Source: Pelomonas dachongensis (lineage in GTDB: Bacteria; Pseudomonadota; Gammaproteobacteria; Burkholderiales; Burkholderiaceae_C). Taken from it: a stretch of DNA of 64,000 nucleotides. The stretch covers positions 124,001-188,000 of the forward strand of contig NZ_JBIGHY010000008.1 in NCBI RefSeq assembly GCF_043555865.1, in the 5' to 3' direction. A model generated the notes under the pieces. It made no database searches and had not been told where the DNA came from. It worked only from the letters and a program-made list of their open reading frames with translations. Below, in pieces: positions 44,644 through 52,719 of the stretch (within the stretch, counting starts at the first letter, position 1; every line of letters starts with the position of its first letter). The position numbers and the translations under genes are program-made.

Positions 44644-44883
44644 ATGAAGACCCACCAGATCGAAATCCAGAAGTTCAAGGCCGCTGCCAACAACCCTCAC
44701 GGGCAGGTCCTGTTCAAGGTCGATGCGCTCGTGTCGACCCGCGCACCCGTCGACGGCATCGAGCCCAGCACGCTGCTGGTGATGTCCGAGCAGAACGCCC
44801 GGGTGCTGATGAACCTGCTGAAGGCACAGTTCACCGAACTCGACAGCAAGAAACCCAAGAGTCGCCACGGCCGCCACGGCTGA
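44644..44883 (+). CDS. Small conserved hypothetical protein (79 aa)
   Basis: The 79-residue protein begins MKTHQIEIQKFKAAANN and has the strand VDGIEPSTLLVMSEQNARVL followed by a helix and a basic tail KKPKSRHGRHG. It has no membrane segment. I do not recognise a family. Its start codon lies 68 bases from the divergent RAYT-like gene, and the YecA-like gene follows 25 bases downstream, so the two probably form an operon. Confidence 0.7.
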   Translation: MKTHQIEIQKFKAAANNPHGQVLFKVDALVSTRAPVDGIEPSTLLVMSEQNARVLMNLLKAQFTELDSKKPKSRHGRHG

Positions 44884-44908
44884 CCCCGCCCCCCAGAAGA
44901 CGACGCTC

Positions 44909-45520
44909 ATGCAATACCCGCAATACAACCCCGCCTCCGATGACCGCCCGCTGTCCGACGAGGAACTGAACGACCTCGACGAACTGCTGGCCGAACTGCC
45001 CGCCGACGGCGCAATGAACATCGAGGCGCTGGACGGCTACCTGGCGGGCCTGCTGCTGACGCCCGGGCGCGCGCTCAGCGATGTGCCAGGCGCCGACTGG
45101 CTGCCCGTCATCTGGGGCGGCGACGGCGAGCAGGACCCGGCTCCCTTCGCCAGCGGCAAGCAGCGCAAGAAGCTGGTCATGTTGGTGCTGCGCCACCTGC
45201 ACTCCATCGCCATGGCCTGGGCGCAGCGTCCGCAGGCCTGGGAGCCCATCTTCAGCTTCGCCGAGGGCGAACAGGAAGGCGTCGAGTACGCCGACGCCGA
45301 GGACTGGGCAGTCGGCTTCCTGATGGCCGTGGATCTGGCATCCGAAGCCTGGGCGCCGCGGTTCGACAACGCGCCGACGGCCGAACTGCTGGCGCCGCTC
45401 GCCGCGCTGGGCAGCGCGGACGGCGCACTGGCCGACGGCACGCCCGAGGCCCGGGATGCCGCCAGCCGCGGCATTCCCGACGCGATGCTGGCGTTGTGGG
45501 GGATTCACCAGCAGGGTTGA
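44909..45520 (+). CDS. YecA/YgfB family UPF0149 protein
   Basis: The 203-residue protein fits UPF0149: an acidic N-terminal helical region (LSDEELNDLDELLAELPADG), the strongly conserved MNIEALDGYLAGLLLTPG segment, LPVIWGGD, and WAVGFLMAVDLASEAWAPRF. The SEC-C zinc motif found at the end of some YecA proteins is absent here, so it is the shorter form. The function of the family is not settled; the E. coli YgfB protein has been linked to redox or cell-wall stress in other species, but I would not transfer this. Confidence 0.88.
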   Translation: MQYPQYNPASDDRPLSDEELNDLDELLAELPADGAMNIEALDGYLAGLLLTPGRALSDVPGADWLPVIWGGDGEQDPAPFASGKQRKKLVMLVLRHLHSIAMAWAQRPQAWEPIFSFAEGEQEGVEYADAEDWAVGFLMAVDLASEAWAPRFDNAPTAELLAPLAALGSADGALADGTPEARDAASRGIPDAMLALWGIHQQG

Positions 45521-45571
45521 ATTCCCTCAACACCGGTGGATGCCGCGGCGACTTTGGTTCACACTTGACCC

Positions 45572-45883
45572 ATGTTCTTCAACGTGCTCGCCGCCATCGG
45601 CCTCGCCGTCTGCATCGCGTTGGCCGTGCAGATGCTCCTGCCCTGGCGGCTGCGGGCACGGGTGGACGCCGCGCTGTCACGCCTGACGGGCGGCATGCGC
45701 GGGCTGTTCGAGCGCGCCCTGGGCTGGCGCCGTCGCCAGCGCCAGACCCGTGCCGCGGCGCTGGAGGCGGAGCGGGTCATCCGCCGCGCGCGCGAGTCCG
45801 CGCAGAACGGGCGGCCCGAGGGCGAATGGGACGGCAACGTCTACCGGCCCAAGAGCTTCGAGAAGCCCCGCAAGCCGCACTGA
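45572..45883 (+). CDS. Small inner-membrane protein
   Basis: The 103-residue protein has a single hydrophobic helix (about 4-25, MFFNVLAAIGLAVCIALAVQ), followed by an arginine-rich cytosolic part with RARVDAALSRL and RRRQRQTRAAALEAE and a C-terminal DGNVYRPKSFEKPRKPH tail. It follows the UPF0149 gene on the same strand. I do not recognise a family. It ends 24 bases before the convergent ABC transporter gene. Confidence 0.7.
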   Translation: MFFNVLAAIGLAVCIALAVQMLLPWRLRARVDAALSRLTGGMRGLFERALGWRRRQRQTRAAALEAERVIRRARESAQNGRPEGEWDGNVYRPKSFEKPRKPH

Positions 45884-45907
45884 CACAGCCGGCCGGCTGC
45901 ACCCGGC

Positions 45908-47686
45908 TCAGTCGGCGCCGGACTGCTGCAGGCGCCACATCTCGGCATACCGCCCGCCCCGCGCCAGCAACGCGTCGTGCCGGCCGCGCTCGACGATGCG
46001 GCCCTGCTCCAGCACCAGGATCTCGTGCGCGTCCACGACCGTCGACAGGCGGTGCGCGATGACCAGCACGGTCTTGTTCCGCCCCGCCGACTCGAGCTCG
46101 GCCTGGATGGCGCGCTCGTTGCTTGAGTCCAGCGCCGACGTGGCTTCATCAAAGATGAGGATGGGCGGGTTCTTCAGCAGCGTGCGGGCGATGGCCACGC
46201 GCTGTTTCTCACCGCCGGACAACTTCAGCCCGCGCTCCCCCACCATGGTGTCGTAGCCCAACGGCGTCGCCGCGATGAAGCCGTGGATGTGCGCGGCACG
46301 CGCGGCGGCCTCCACCTCGTCCTGGCCCGCGCCCGGGCGGCCGTAGGCGATGTTGTAGGCCACGGTGTCGTTGAACAGCACGGTGTCCTGCGGCACGGCG
46401 CCGATGGCCTGCCGCACGCTGGCCTGCGTGACCTGCCGGATGTCCTGACCGTCGATGCGGATGCTGCCGGCATCGATGTCGTAAAAGCGGTACAGCAGCC
46501 GCGCCAGCGTGCTCTTGCCCGAACCGCTGGGGCCCACCACCGCAACCTTCTTGCCGGCCGGAATCTCGAAGCTGACGCCGTGCAGGATGGGGCGCGCCGG
46601 GTCGTAGGCGAACTGCACGTTGTCGAACACCACGCTGCCGCCATCGACGCGCAGCGCCGGCGCGCCGGGCGCGTCCGCCACTTCGCGGCGGCGATCCAGC
46701 AATCCGAACATCTTCTCGATGTCGGTCAGCGCCTGCTTGATCTCGCGGTAGATGACGCCGAGAAAATTCAGCGGGATGTAGAGCTGGATCATGAAGGCAT
46801 TGACCATGACCAGGTCGCCCAGGCTCAGCTTGCCGTCGACAACGCCCTGCGTGGCGCGCCACAGCATCAGCACCAGCGCGGTGGCGATGATGAGCTGCTG
46901 GCCGGTGTTCAGCAGCGACAGCGTGGTCTGGCTCTTGAGCTGAGCCTTGCGCAGCTTCTCCAGGCTCTCGTCGTAGCGGCGCGCCTCGAAGTCCTCGTTG
47001 TTGAAGTACTTGACCGTCTCGTAGTTCAGCAGGGCGTCGATGGCCTTGGTGTGGGCCACGGAGTCCAGCTCGTTGAGCATCTTGCGGAACTTGGTGCGCC
47101 ACTCGGTGACGACCACCGTGAAACCGATGTAGATCACCAGCGCCGCGACGGTGATGCCGGCGAACCAGACGTCGAACTTGACGCCCAGCAGCGTCAGCAC
47201 CAGCACCACCTCGATCAGCGTCGGGACGATGCTGTAGAGCGAGTAGCTGATCAGCGAGTGCACGGCGCGCGTACCGCGCTCGATGTCGCGCGTCATGCCG
47301 CCGGTCTGGCGCTCCAGGTGGAAGCGCAGAGACAGGTCGTGCAGGTGGCGGAACACCTGCAGGGAGATGCTGCGCGCCGTGCCCTCGGTGGCCTTGGCGA
47401 AGATCAGCTCACGCAGCTCGGTGAACAGCGAGGTCGACAGCCTCAGCGCGCCGTAGGCCAGCAGCAGACTCACCGGCACCACCAGCATCGCCTGGGTGGC
47501 GCCGGGCTTCAGGTCCAGGCTGTCGACGAGCTGCTTCAACAGCAGCGGCACGCCCACGTTGCAGACCTTGGCGCCCACCATGAAGGCCAGCGCCAGACCC
47601 ACGCGCCAGCGGTAGCGCCACAGGTAGGGCAGCAGGCGGCCGATCGTGCCCCAGTCGCCGCGCACGGCCGGATCGCCGGATGGCAT
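45908..47686 (-). CDS. Atm1/HMT1-like ABC exporter (fused permease and ATPase)
   Basis: The 592-residue protein is a half-transporter with a six-helix membrane domain (about 20-310) and a nucleotide-binding domain: Walker A GPSGSGKST, Q-loop VPQDTVLFNDTVAYNIAYG, signature LSGGEKQRVAIARTLL, Walker B PILIFDEATSALD and H-loop VIAHRLSTV. The motif ETVKYFNNEDFEARRYDESL is characteristic of the Atm1 subfamily, which exports glutathione-linked compounds and links to Fe-S assembly and heavy-metal tolerance. I chose the ATG at 47686 because longer starts would overlap the divergent thioesterase gene; the true start could lie slightly elsewhere. Confidence 0.92.
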   Translation of the reverse strand: MPSGDPAVRGDWGTIGRLLPYLWRYRWRVGLALAFMVGAKVCNVGVPLLLKQLVDSLDLKPGATQAMLVVPVSLLLAYGALRLSTSLFTELRELIFAKATEGTARSISLQVFRHLHDLSLRFHLERQTGGMTRDIERGTRAVHSLISYSLYSIVPTLIEVVLVLTLLGVKFDVWFAGITVAALVIYIGFTVVVTEWRTKFRKMLNELDSVAHTKAIDALLNYETVKYFNNEDFEARRYDESLEKLRKAQLKSQTTLSLLNTGQQLIIATALVLMLWRATQGVVDGKLSLGDLVMVNAFMIQLYIPLNFLGVIYREIKQALTDIEKMFGLLDRRREVADAPGAPALRVDGGSVVFDNVQFAYDPARPILHGVSFEIPAGKKVAVVGPSGSGKSTLARLLYRFYDIDAGSIRIDGQDIRQVTQASVRQAIGAVPQDTVLFNDTVAYNIAYGRPGAGQDEVEAAARAAHIHGFIAATPLGYDTMVGERGLKLSGGEKQRVAIARTLLKNPPILIFDEATSALDSSNERAIQAELESAGRNKTVLVIAHRLSTVVDAHEILVLEQGRIVERGRHDALLARGGRYAEMWRLQQSGAD

Positions 47687-47747
47687 GGATGATGCTGAGG
47701 AAGAAGATCGCAAGTGCAGGCCCGACAATGAAAGCCGGATTCTCCCA

Positions 47748-48161
47748 ATGAACGACATGCCCCAGGATTCAACCCCCGCACCGACCCAGGCTGGCCAGCG
47801 AGAGCTGGTGTTGCGCGTGATGCCCATGCCCGCCGACTCCAACGCCAACGGCGACATCTTCGGCGGCTGGATCATGGCCCAGGTAGACATTGCCGGCTCG
47901 GTGCTGCCCGCCAAGCTGTCGCGCGGGCGCGTGGCCACGGTGGCCGTCAACGAGTTCGTCTTCAAGCAGCCGGTCTCCATCGGCGACCTGCTGAGCTTCT
48001 ACGCCACGGTGACCCGCGTCGGCCGCACCTCCATGACCGTGCACGTGGAGGTCATGGCCGAGCGCGACCCCGAGAACCCGCACGTCGTGAAGGTCACGGA
48101 AGCCAACCTGACCTACGTGGCCATCGACCGCGAAGGCAAACCCAGGCCCGTGGCCATCTGA
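47748..48161 (+). CDS. Acyl-CoA thioesterase (YciA-like hotdog)
   Basis: The 137-residue protein is a single hotdog domain that hydrolyses acyl-CoA. The YciA-like signature NANGDIFGGWIMAQVDIAGS contains the catalytic aspartate, followed by ATVAVNEFVFKQPVSIGDLL and SFYATVTRVGRTSMTVHVEV. It is divergent from the Atm1-like gene with 61 bases between starts. Specificity cannot be read from sequence. Confidence 0.92.
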   Translation: MNDMPQDSTPAPTQAGQRELVLRVMPMPADSNANGDIFGGWIMAQVDIAGSVLPAKLSRGRVATVAVNEFVFKQPVSIGDLLSFYATVTRVGRTSMTVHVEVMAERDPENPHVVKVTEANLTYVAIDREGKPRPVAI

Positions 48162-48321
48162 GCGGCGCACCCGCGGCGCGGATGGCGCGCACGGGTCATC
48201 TCGGTGTAACCGCGTCAGCCATGTCCGACTCCAAGCGCCCGCGCCGTCCGGCATGTGAAAAACCGTCGCGGCCCTAGGCTTCAGTTGTCCGCCGTCAAGG
48301 CCTCAACCCTAGGAGTTCGCC

Positions 48322-48483
48322 ATGCTGCGCTACGCCATCATCTTCTTTGTCATCGCCCTGATCGCCGCCGTTTTCGGCTTCACGGGTATTGCCGCGTCTG
48401 CGGCCGGCTTCGCCCAGATCCTGTTCTACGGCTTCCTGATCCTGGCTGTCATCGGCCTGCTGATCGGTCTGGTTCGTCGATAG
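48322..48483 (+). CDS. DUF1328 small membrane protein (53 aa)
   Basis: This short gene encodes MLRYAIIFFVIALIAAVFGF, a glycine/alanine loop, and a second hydrophobic helix ending LIGLVRR. It has the two helices and the conserved FGFTGIAASAAGFAQILF stretch of the DUF1328 (YtjA-like) family. AGGAG precedes the ATG by six bases. It may be stress-induced in relatives, but nothing here shows that. Confidence 0.9.
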   Translation: MLRYAIIFFVIALIAAVFGFTGIAASAAGFAQILFYGFLILAVIGLLIGLVRR

Positions 48484-48495
48484 GGCTGGAGTTCG

Positions 48496-49260
48496 TCAAG
48501 AGAACTGCGAGAAGTCCGGCTTGCGCTTCTGGAAAAAGGCCTGGAAGGCTTCCATGGCCTCCGGGCTGCGCAACCGGGCGCTGAAGAGCTCGGCCTCACG
48601 TGCGATGGCGGCCTTGACCGCCTCGCGCTGAGGCTCGCGGATCAGGCGCTTGCTGTCGCGCACGGCGCCGGGCGCCAGATTGTTGAAGCGCTCCGCCACG
48701 CGGCGGGCATGGTTCAGCACCTCGCTGCCCGCCAGCACGCCATTGGCGATGCCACACTCCACCGCCTGCTCGCCGGTGAAAGGGTCGCCCAGCAACAGCT
48801 TCTCGGCCGCACGGCGATTGCCCATCAGCTGCGGCACGACCAGGCTGGACGCGAACTCCGGCACCAACCCCAGGCCCACGAACGGCATGGCCAGGCGGGC
48901 GTCGTCGGCCACATAGACCAGATCGCAATGCAGCAGCAGCGTCGTGCCGATGCCGATGGCCGCTCCCGTCACCGCGGCGACGACCGGCTTGCTGCAGTCC
49001 ACCAGCGCATGCATGAACTGGAACACCGGTGCGTCCTCGCCACGCGGCGGGCGGCCCATGAAATCCTCGAGGTCATTGCCCGACGTGAAGATGCCGGGCT
49101 GACCGGTGATCAGCACCGCGCGCACATCCGCCGCGGCGTCGGCCTCACGCAGCGCGTCTGCCAGTTGCTGGTACATGTCCTGCGTGATCGCGTTCTTCTT
49201 TTCGGGGCGGGCGATCTCGAGGGTCGCAACGCCGTTCACGGTGTAGGTCTTGATGGTCAT
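48496..49260 (-). CDS. Enoyl-CoA isomerase-like crotonase-family protein
   Basis: The 254-residue protein has the crotonase fold: oxyanion-hole segments GIFTSGNDLEDFM and AAVTGAAIGIGTTLLLHC. Both catalytic glutamates of enoyl-CoA hydratase are missing: their places read T (GIGTTLLL) and V (PFVGLG). In contrast, Glu135 in LGLVPEFASS occupies the position of the single catalytic glutamate of delta3,delta2-enoyl-CoA isomerases. So it probably shifts double bonds of unsaturated fatty acids instead of hydrating them. The GH5 gene overlaps its start codon by four bases (ATGA). It is the last gene of the fatty-acid cluster. Confidence 0.82.
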   Translation of the reverse strand: MTIKTYTVNGVATLEIARPEKKNAITQDMYQQLADALREADAAADVRAVLITGQPGIFTSGNDLEDFMGRPPRGEDAPVFQFMHALVDCSKPVVAAVTGAAIGIGTTLLLHCDLVYVADDARLAMPFVGLGLVPEFASSLVVPQLMGNRRAAEKLLLGDPFTGEQAVECGIANGVLAGSEVLNHARRVAERFNNLAPGAVRDSKRLIREPQREAVKAAIAREAELFSARLRSPEAMEAFQAFFQKRKPDFSQFS

Positions 49261-50378
49261 GGCTTGCCTTTCAGTGATTGCGCTTGTGCCTGCGCCTGCT
49301 TCAGCATGAACTCGCGGAAGAACCTGCCCTGGCCGGTGGGCGTGTAGTTCCAGTCCGAGATCATCTGCGGCGGCCAGTCAGGGTCGAAGCACCAGACGGT
49401 GAAGGAAATGCCCTTGCGGGCGAAGTACTCGGTGATCAGCGGTCCGTAGCGGCCATCGTCGATGACCGGCCGGTGCGCGCCCGGGTCGTTCGCACCCATC
49501 CAGCCGATCTCGGTGGCGATGAGCGGGTACTTGTCGGCCAGGTGGCCCCAAGCCGCCTCCCAGGTCTGCGGGTAGGGTCCGGGGCTCTTCTGCGGGTAGG
49601 GGTGAATGGCATAGGCCACACCCTCGCGCTCGATGGGATGCCGGGCCACCTGCGACAAGTCGTAGGCCCAGTTGAAGCCGGCCACCAGCACGACGATGTT
49701 CTTGTCGTGGGCATGGATGAGGGAGATCAGCTCTTCGTTGAAGGCTTTCCATTCCAGCCAGTCGACGGTGCCCAGCTTGCCGCCGTTGATGGTGGGCTCG
49801 TTGAACAACTCGTAGACGGCGATGGTGGCCAGGCCCGCGTAGCGCGCGGCGATCGTGCGCCAGAACTCTCGCGTCTCCTGCTTGTCCGTCACGTACATCG
49901 GGTGAAAGTACAGCTCCTGGGCGATGTTGCCCATGGAGTGCCAGTCGACGATGAGATGCAGGTCCAGCTCGTTGGCCCAGACCACGGCCTGGTCGATCAG
50001 CGTCAGGTACCCCTGCGGACCGCGCGAGCGCCAGGCGATGGGGTGGATGGGCAGGCGGATGTGGTTGGCGCCGAAGGATTTGACGGCCTCGAAGTGCGCC
50101 TTGGTCCACTTGCCCTGCTTGACGAGCTTGTCGGGGTCGCTGATGTTGACGCCGCGCAGGATGACCGTCCGGCCGGTGTCGTCCACCAGCCGATTGCCCT
50201 GCACCCGGATCTCGCGCTGCTGGCGCTTGAGCTGCGTGGTGTCAAACGGCTGCGCGTGCGGCACGTTCCACCACTCGCCGGCGGCCACCTCGGCAGGCAC
50301 TTGGCCTTTCGGCTCATAGGCCGTGGCGGCCACAGGCAGCAGGGCCAGCAGAGCGGCGACGAACAGGGGCAGGTTCAT
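49257..50378 (-). CDS. Glycoside hydrolase family 5 (secreted)
   Basis: The 373-residue protein has a signal peptide (about 1-20, ending VAATA), so it is secreted or periplasmic. GH5 motifs are RGVNISDPDK, FGANHIRLPIHPIAW, DLHLIVDWHS, the acid/base Glu in YELFNEPTING and the nucleophile Glu in IATEIGWMG. GH5 enzymes cut beta-1,4- or 1,3-glucans or mannans; the exact substrate is not clear from sequence. Oddly, its stop codon overlaps the start of the enoyl-CoA isomerase gene, and it lies 66 bases after a DUF1569 gene, in the middle of a fatty-acid oxidation cluster. Confidence 0.9.
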   Translation of the reverse strand: MNLPLFVAALLALLPVAATAYEPKGQVPAEVAAGEWWNVPHAQPFDTTQLKRQQREIRVQGNRLVDDTGRTVILRGVNISDPDKLVKQGKWTKAHFEAVKSFGANHIRLPIHPIAWRSRGPQGYLTLIDQAVVWANELDLHLIVDWHSMGNIAQELYFHPMYVTDKQETREFWRTIAARYAGLATIAVYELFNEPTINGGKLGTVDWLEWKAFNEELISLIHAHDKNIVVLVAGFNWAYDLSQVARHPIEREGVAYAIHPYPQKSPGPYPQTWEAAWGHLADKYPLIATEIGWMGANDPGAHRPVIDDGRYGPLITEYFARKGISFTVWCFDPDWPPQMISDWNYTPTGQGRFFREFMLKQAQAQAQSLKGKP

Positions 50379-50444
50379 GGCGTCAGGTGCCTAGGGACTT
50401 CGGGGCGGCATCAGCGCCGCAGGAACCCGCATTGTCCCGGTCCT

Positions 50445-50978
50445 TCAGGCCGTGGCCGTCTTCGCGTGGAACTGGGTCCAGTGGTTGGCCAGGTGCATCA
50501 GGTGGGCGCGCTCGTACTGCGGCTTGGTCAGCTCGCCGTAGGCGAAATGAGGCCGCAGCGTGCCGTTGAACTGCGCGAACGCATCCATCGCGGCCAGCAG
50601 CCGGTTCACCGCGAGCGCCAGTGTCTGCGATGCGTCCAGCGCCGGCGCGCCGGGGATGGGCTCGGCGAGGTCATGGCTCATCTGGCCACGCGCATTGAAC
50701 ACGCTGAACGCGGCCGAGCCAGCCGTGGAGCGGAACCAAGCGCCCTTCAGTACCGGATAGCCCTGCATCGAGAACTCGATGCTCTGCGCCAGGTGCTGCA
50801 ACACCTGGCTCAGGCTCCAGGCGTTGCCCTGCACGACCTGGGGCTTGAACAACAGCTCCAGCACGCCCTGCCGGGCCTGCTGCCAGGTCGTGAAGGTGGT
50901 CAGCCTGCCGGTGCAGCCGGCGATGGGGGCCGCCGCGAGCAACACGGTGCTGGTCTTCAGCGCGCGGCGGCGGTCCAT
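50445..50978 (-). CDS. DUF1569 (DinB-like) protein with signal sequence
   Basis: The 177-residue protein begins MDRRRALKTSTVLLAAAPIA then GC, a signal of Tat or lipoprotein type (twin arginine and a cysteine at residue 22). The rest fits the DUF1569 four-helix bundle related to DinB: NAWSLSQVLQHLAQSIEFSM with the metal-type histidine, and AHLMHLANHWTQFHA near the end. Function is unknown. The thiolase gene ends three bases before its start, so it is read in the same operon. Confidence 0.78.
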   Translation of the reverse strand: MDRRRALKTSTVLLAAAPIAGCTGRLTTFTTWQQARQGVLELLFKPQVVQGNAWSLSQVLQHLAQSIEFSMQGYPVLKGAWFRSTAGSAAFSVFNARGQMSHDLAEPIPGAPALDASQTLALAVNRLLAAMDAFAQFNGTLRPHFAYGELTKPQYERAHLMHLANHWTQFHAKTATA

Positions 50979-50981
50979 TAC

Positions 50982-52196
50982 TTACAGGCGCTCGAAGATG
51001 CCCGCAGCACCCTGGCCGGCGCCCACGCACATCGTCACCATGCCGTACTTGCCGCCGGTGCGGCGCAGGCCGTGGATGACCGAGGCCGCGCGGATGGCAC
51101 CGGTCGCGCCCAGCGGGTGGCCCAGCGCGATGGCGCCACCGTTCGGGTTGACCTTGGCGCGGTCCAGTTCGATGCCCTTGCTGTCCAGGTCGTTCAGGAC
51201 GGCCAGCGACTGCGCGGCGAAGGCTTCGTTCAGCTCGATCCAGTCCAGCTGCGCGGCCGTGATGCCAGCGGACTTCAGCGCGGCCGGGATGGCCTCGATG
51301 GGGCCGATGCCCATGATCTCGGGCGGCACGCCCTTGACGGCGAACGACACGAAGCGGGCCAGCGGCGTCAGGTTGTAGCGCTTCAGCGCGGCTTCGCTGA
51401 CGATCAGCAGGCCGCCGGAGCCATCGGAGGTCTGCGAGCTGTTCCCGGCGGTGACGCTGCCCTTTGCGGCGAACACGGGCTTCAACTTGGCAAGACCTTC
51501 CAGCGACGTGTCGGGGCGCGCGCCTTCGTCGAGCTTGACGGTGCGGGTCTTGGTGTTGACGGTGCCGTCGGCGAGATTCGGCGTGCGCTCGATGACGTCG
51601 AACGGCGTCATCTCGGCGTCGAAGTGGCCGGCGGCCATCGCGGCCACGGCGCGGCGGTGCGACTCCACCGAGAACGCGTCCTGCGCTTCGCGGCTGATCT
51701 TCCATTTCTCGGCCACCTTCTCGGCCGTCAGGCCCATGCCGTAGGCGATGCCGATGTTCTCGTCCTTCTCGAAGATCAGCGGGCTCAGCGACGGCTTGTT
51801 GCCGCCCATCGGGATCATCGACATGGACTCAACGCCGCCGGCGAACATCACGTCGGCTTCGCCGACGCGGATGCGGTCCGCAGCCATCTGCACGGCGGTG
51901 ATGCCGGAGGCGCAGTAGCGGTTGATCGTCACGCCGCCCACCGTCGGGCCGAAGCCGGCCAGCACCGACGCCACGCGGGCAATGTTCATGCCCTGTTCGC
52001 CCTCAGGGAAGGAACAGCCAATGATGGCGTCCTCGATGGCGGCGGGGTCGATGCCGGGGGCTTGCGCCATCACGGCCTGCATGACCTTGACGAGCATCTC
52101 GTCTGGGCGGGTGTTCTTGAAATAGCCGCGACCGCTCTTGCCGATGGGCAGACGGGTGGCGGAGACGATGTAGGCGTCCTGGACTTGCTTGCTCAT
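50982..52196 (-). CDS. Acetyl-CoA C-acyltransferase (thiolase) of fatty-acid degradation
   Basis: The 404-residue protein catalyses the thiolytic cleavage step. It has the thiolase motifs: the nucleophilic cysteine in NRYCASGITAVQMAA (near residue 96), GGVESMSMIPMGG, NGGAIALGHPLGATG with the catalytic His, and CVGAGQGAAGIFE with the second cysteine. The start ATG at 52196 has AAGGAA eight bases upstream. It directly follows the hotdog gene (stop and start 11 bases apart) and precedes the DUF1569 gene. Confidence 0.95.
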   Translation of the reverse strand: MSKQVQDAYIVSATRLPIGKSGRGYFKNTRPDEMLVKVMQAVMAQAPGIDPAAIEDAIIGCSFPEGEQGMNIARVASVLAGFGPTVGGVTINRYCASGITAVQMAADRIRVGEADVMFAGGVESMSMIPMGGNKPSLSPLIFEKDENIGIAYGMGLTAEKVAEKWKISREAQDAFSVESHRRAVAAMAAGHFDAEMTPFDVIERTPNLADGTVNTKTRTVKLDEGARPDTSLEGLAKLKPVFAAKGSVTAGNSSQTSDGSGGLLIVSEAALKRYNLTPLARFVSFAVKGVPPEIMGIGPIEAIPAALKSAGITAAQLDWIELNEAFAAQSLAVLNDLDSKGIELDRAKVNPNGGAIALGHPLGATGAIRAASVIHGLRRTGGKYGMVTMCVGAGQGAAGIFERL

Positions 52197-52207
52197 GTTT
52201 GTTCCTT

Positions 52208-52711
52208 TCAAGCCTGGGGCTTGTTTGTGGATGTCTCTTTGGGCACCCAGGCCCAGACAAATTCACACTGGATCGGCTCGACGCCGGCTTCGTCGGTCAC
52301 GGTCACGGCCACTGTCACTTCGCCCTTGACCTCGTTGGCCATGGCAAAGCGCTGGGCGGCGGTCAGGTGGGCCTTGGCTACGAGGCCACCCGTTGCGCGC
52401 TTGCGGAAGTTCACCTGCAGCGACTTGCACAGCGGCAGGCAGTCGTCGCGCACGTTCATGCCCACCACCATGCCAGTGGCCGTTTCGGCCAGCAGCGACA
52501 TCGCGGCCGCATGCACGCCCTTGATGTGGTTCTGAACCGGGCGCTTGTTGGCAACGCGGATCTCGCTGCGCTCGGGCGTGAGCGCGACGAAATCGAGCGA
52601 TGCCGTGCCCGTGAAGGGCACCGCACGCCGAAGCGCGAAGTTGCGCGCGGGCCCACGCAGCGGGGACGGCAAACCATCCAGCTTGGCGAGCGTGCGTTGA
52701 AGCCGGTTCAC
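52208..52711 (-). CDS. DUF4442/PaaI-like hotdog protein
   Basis: The 167-residue protein has a hotdog-fold profile of the DUF4442 type: VFALTPERSEIRV-like strand (LDFVALTPERSEIRVANKRP), VQNHIKGVHAAAMSLLAETA with the conserved central helix, VGMNVRDDC and KRATGGLVAKAHL. Similar proteins sit in fatty-acid clusters and may act as thioesterases on stalled acyl-CoA, but no activity is certain. It lies between the FadB-like gene and thiolase, within 12 bases of each. Confidence 0.8.
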   Translation of the reverse strand: MNRLQRTLAKLDGLPSPLRGPARNFALRRAVPFTGTASLDFVALTPERSEIRVANKRPVQNHIKGVHAAAMSLLAETATGMVVGMNVRDDCLPLCKSLQVNFRKRATGGLVAKAHLTAAQRFAMANEVKGEVTVAVTVTDEAGVEPIQCEFVWAWVPKETSTNKPQA

Positions 52712-52719
52712 GTCGGGCC

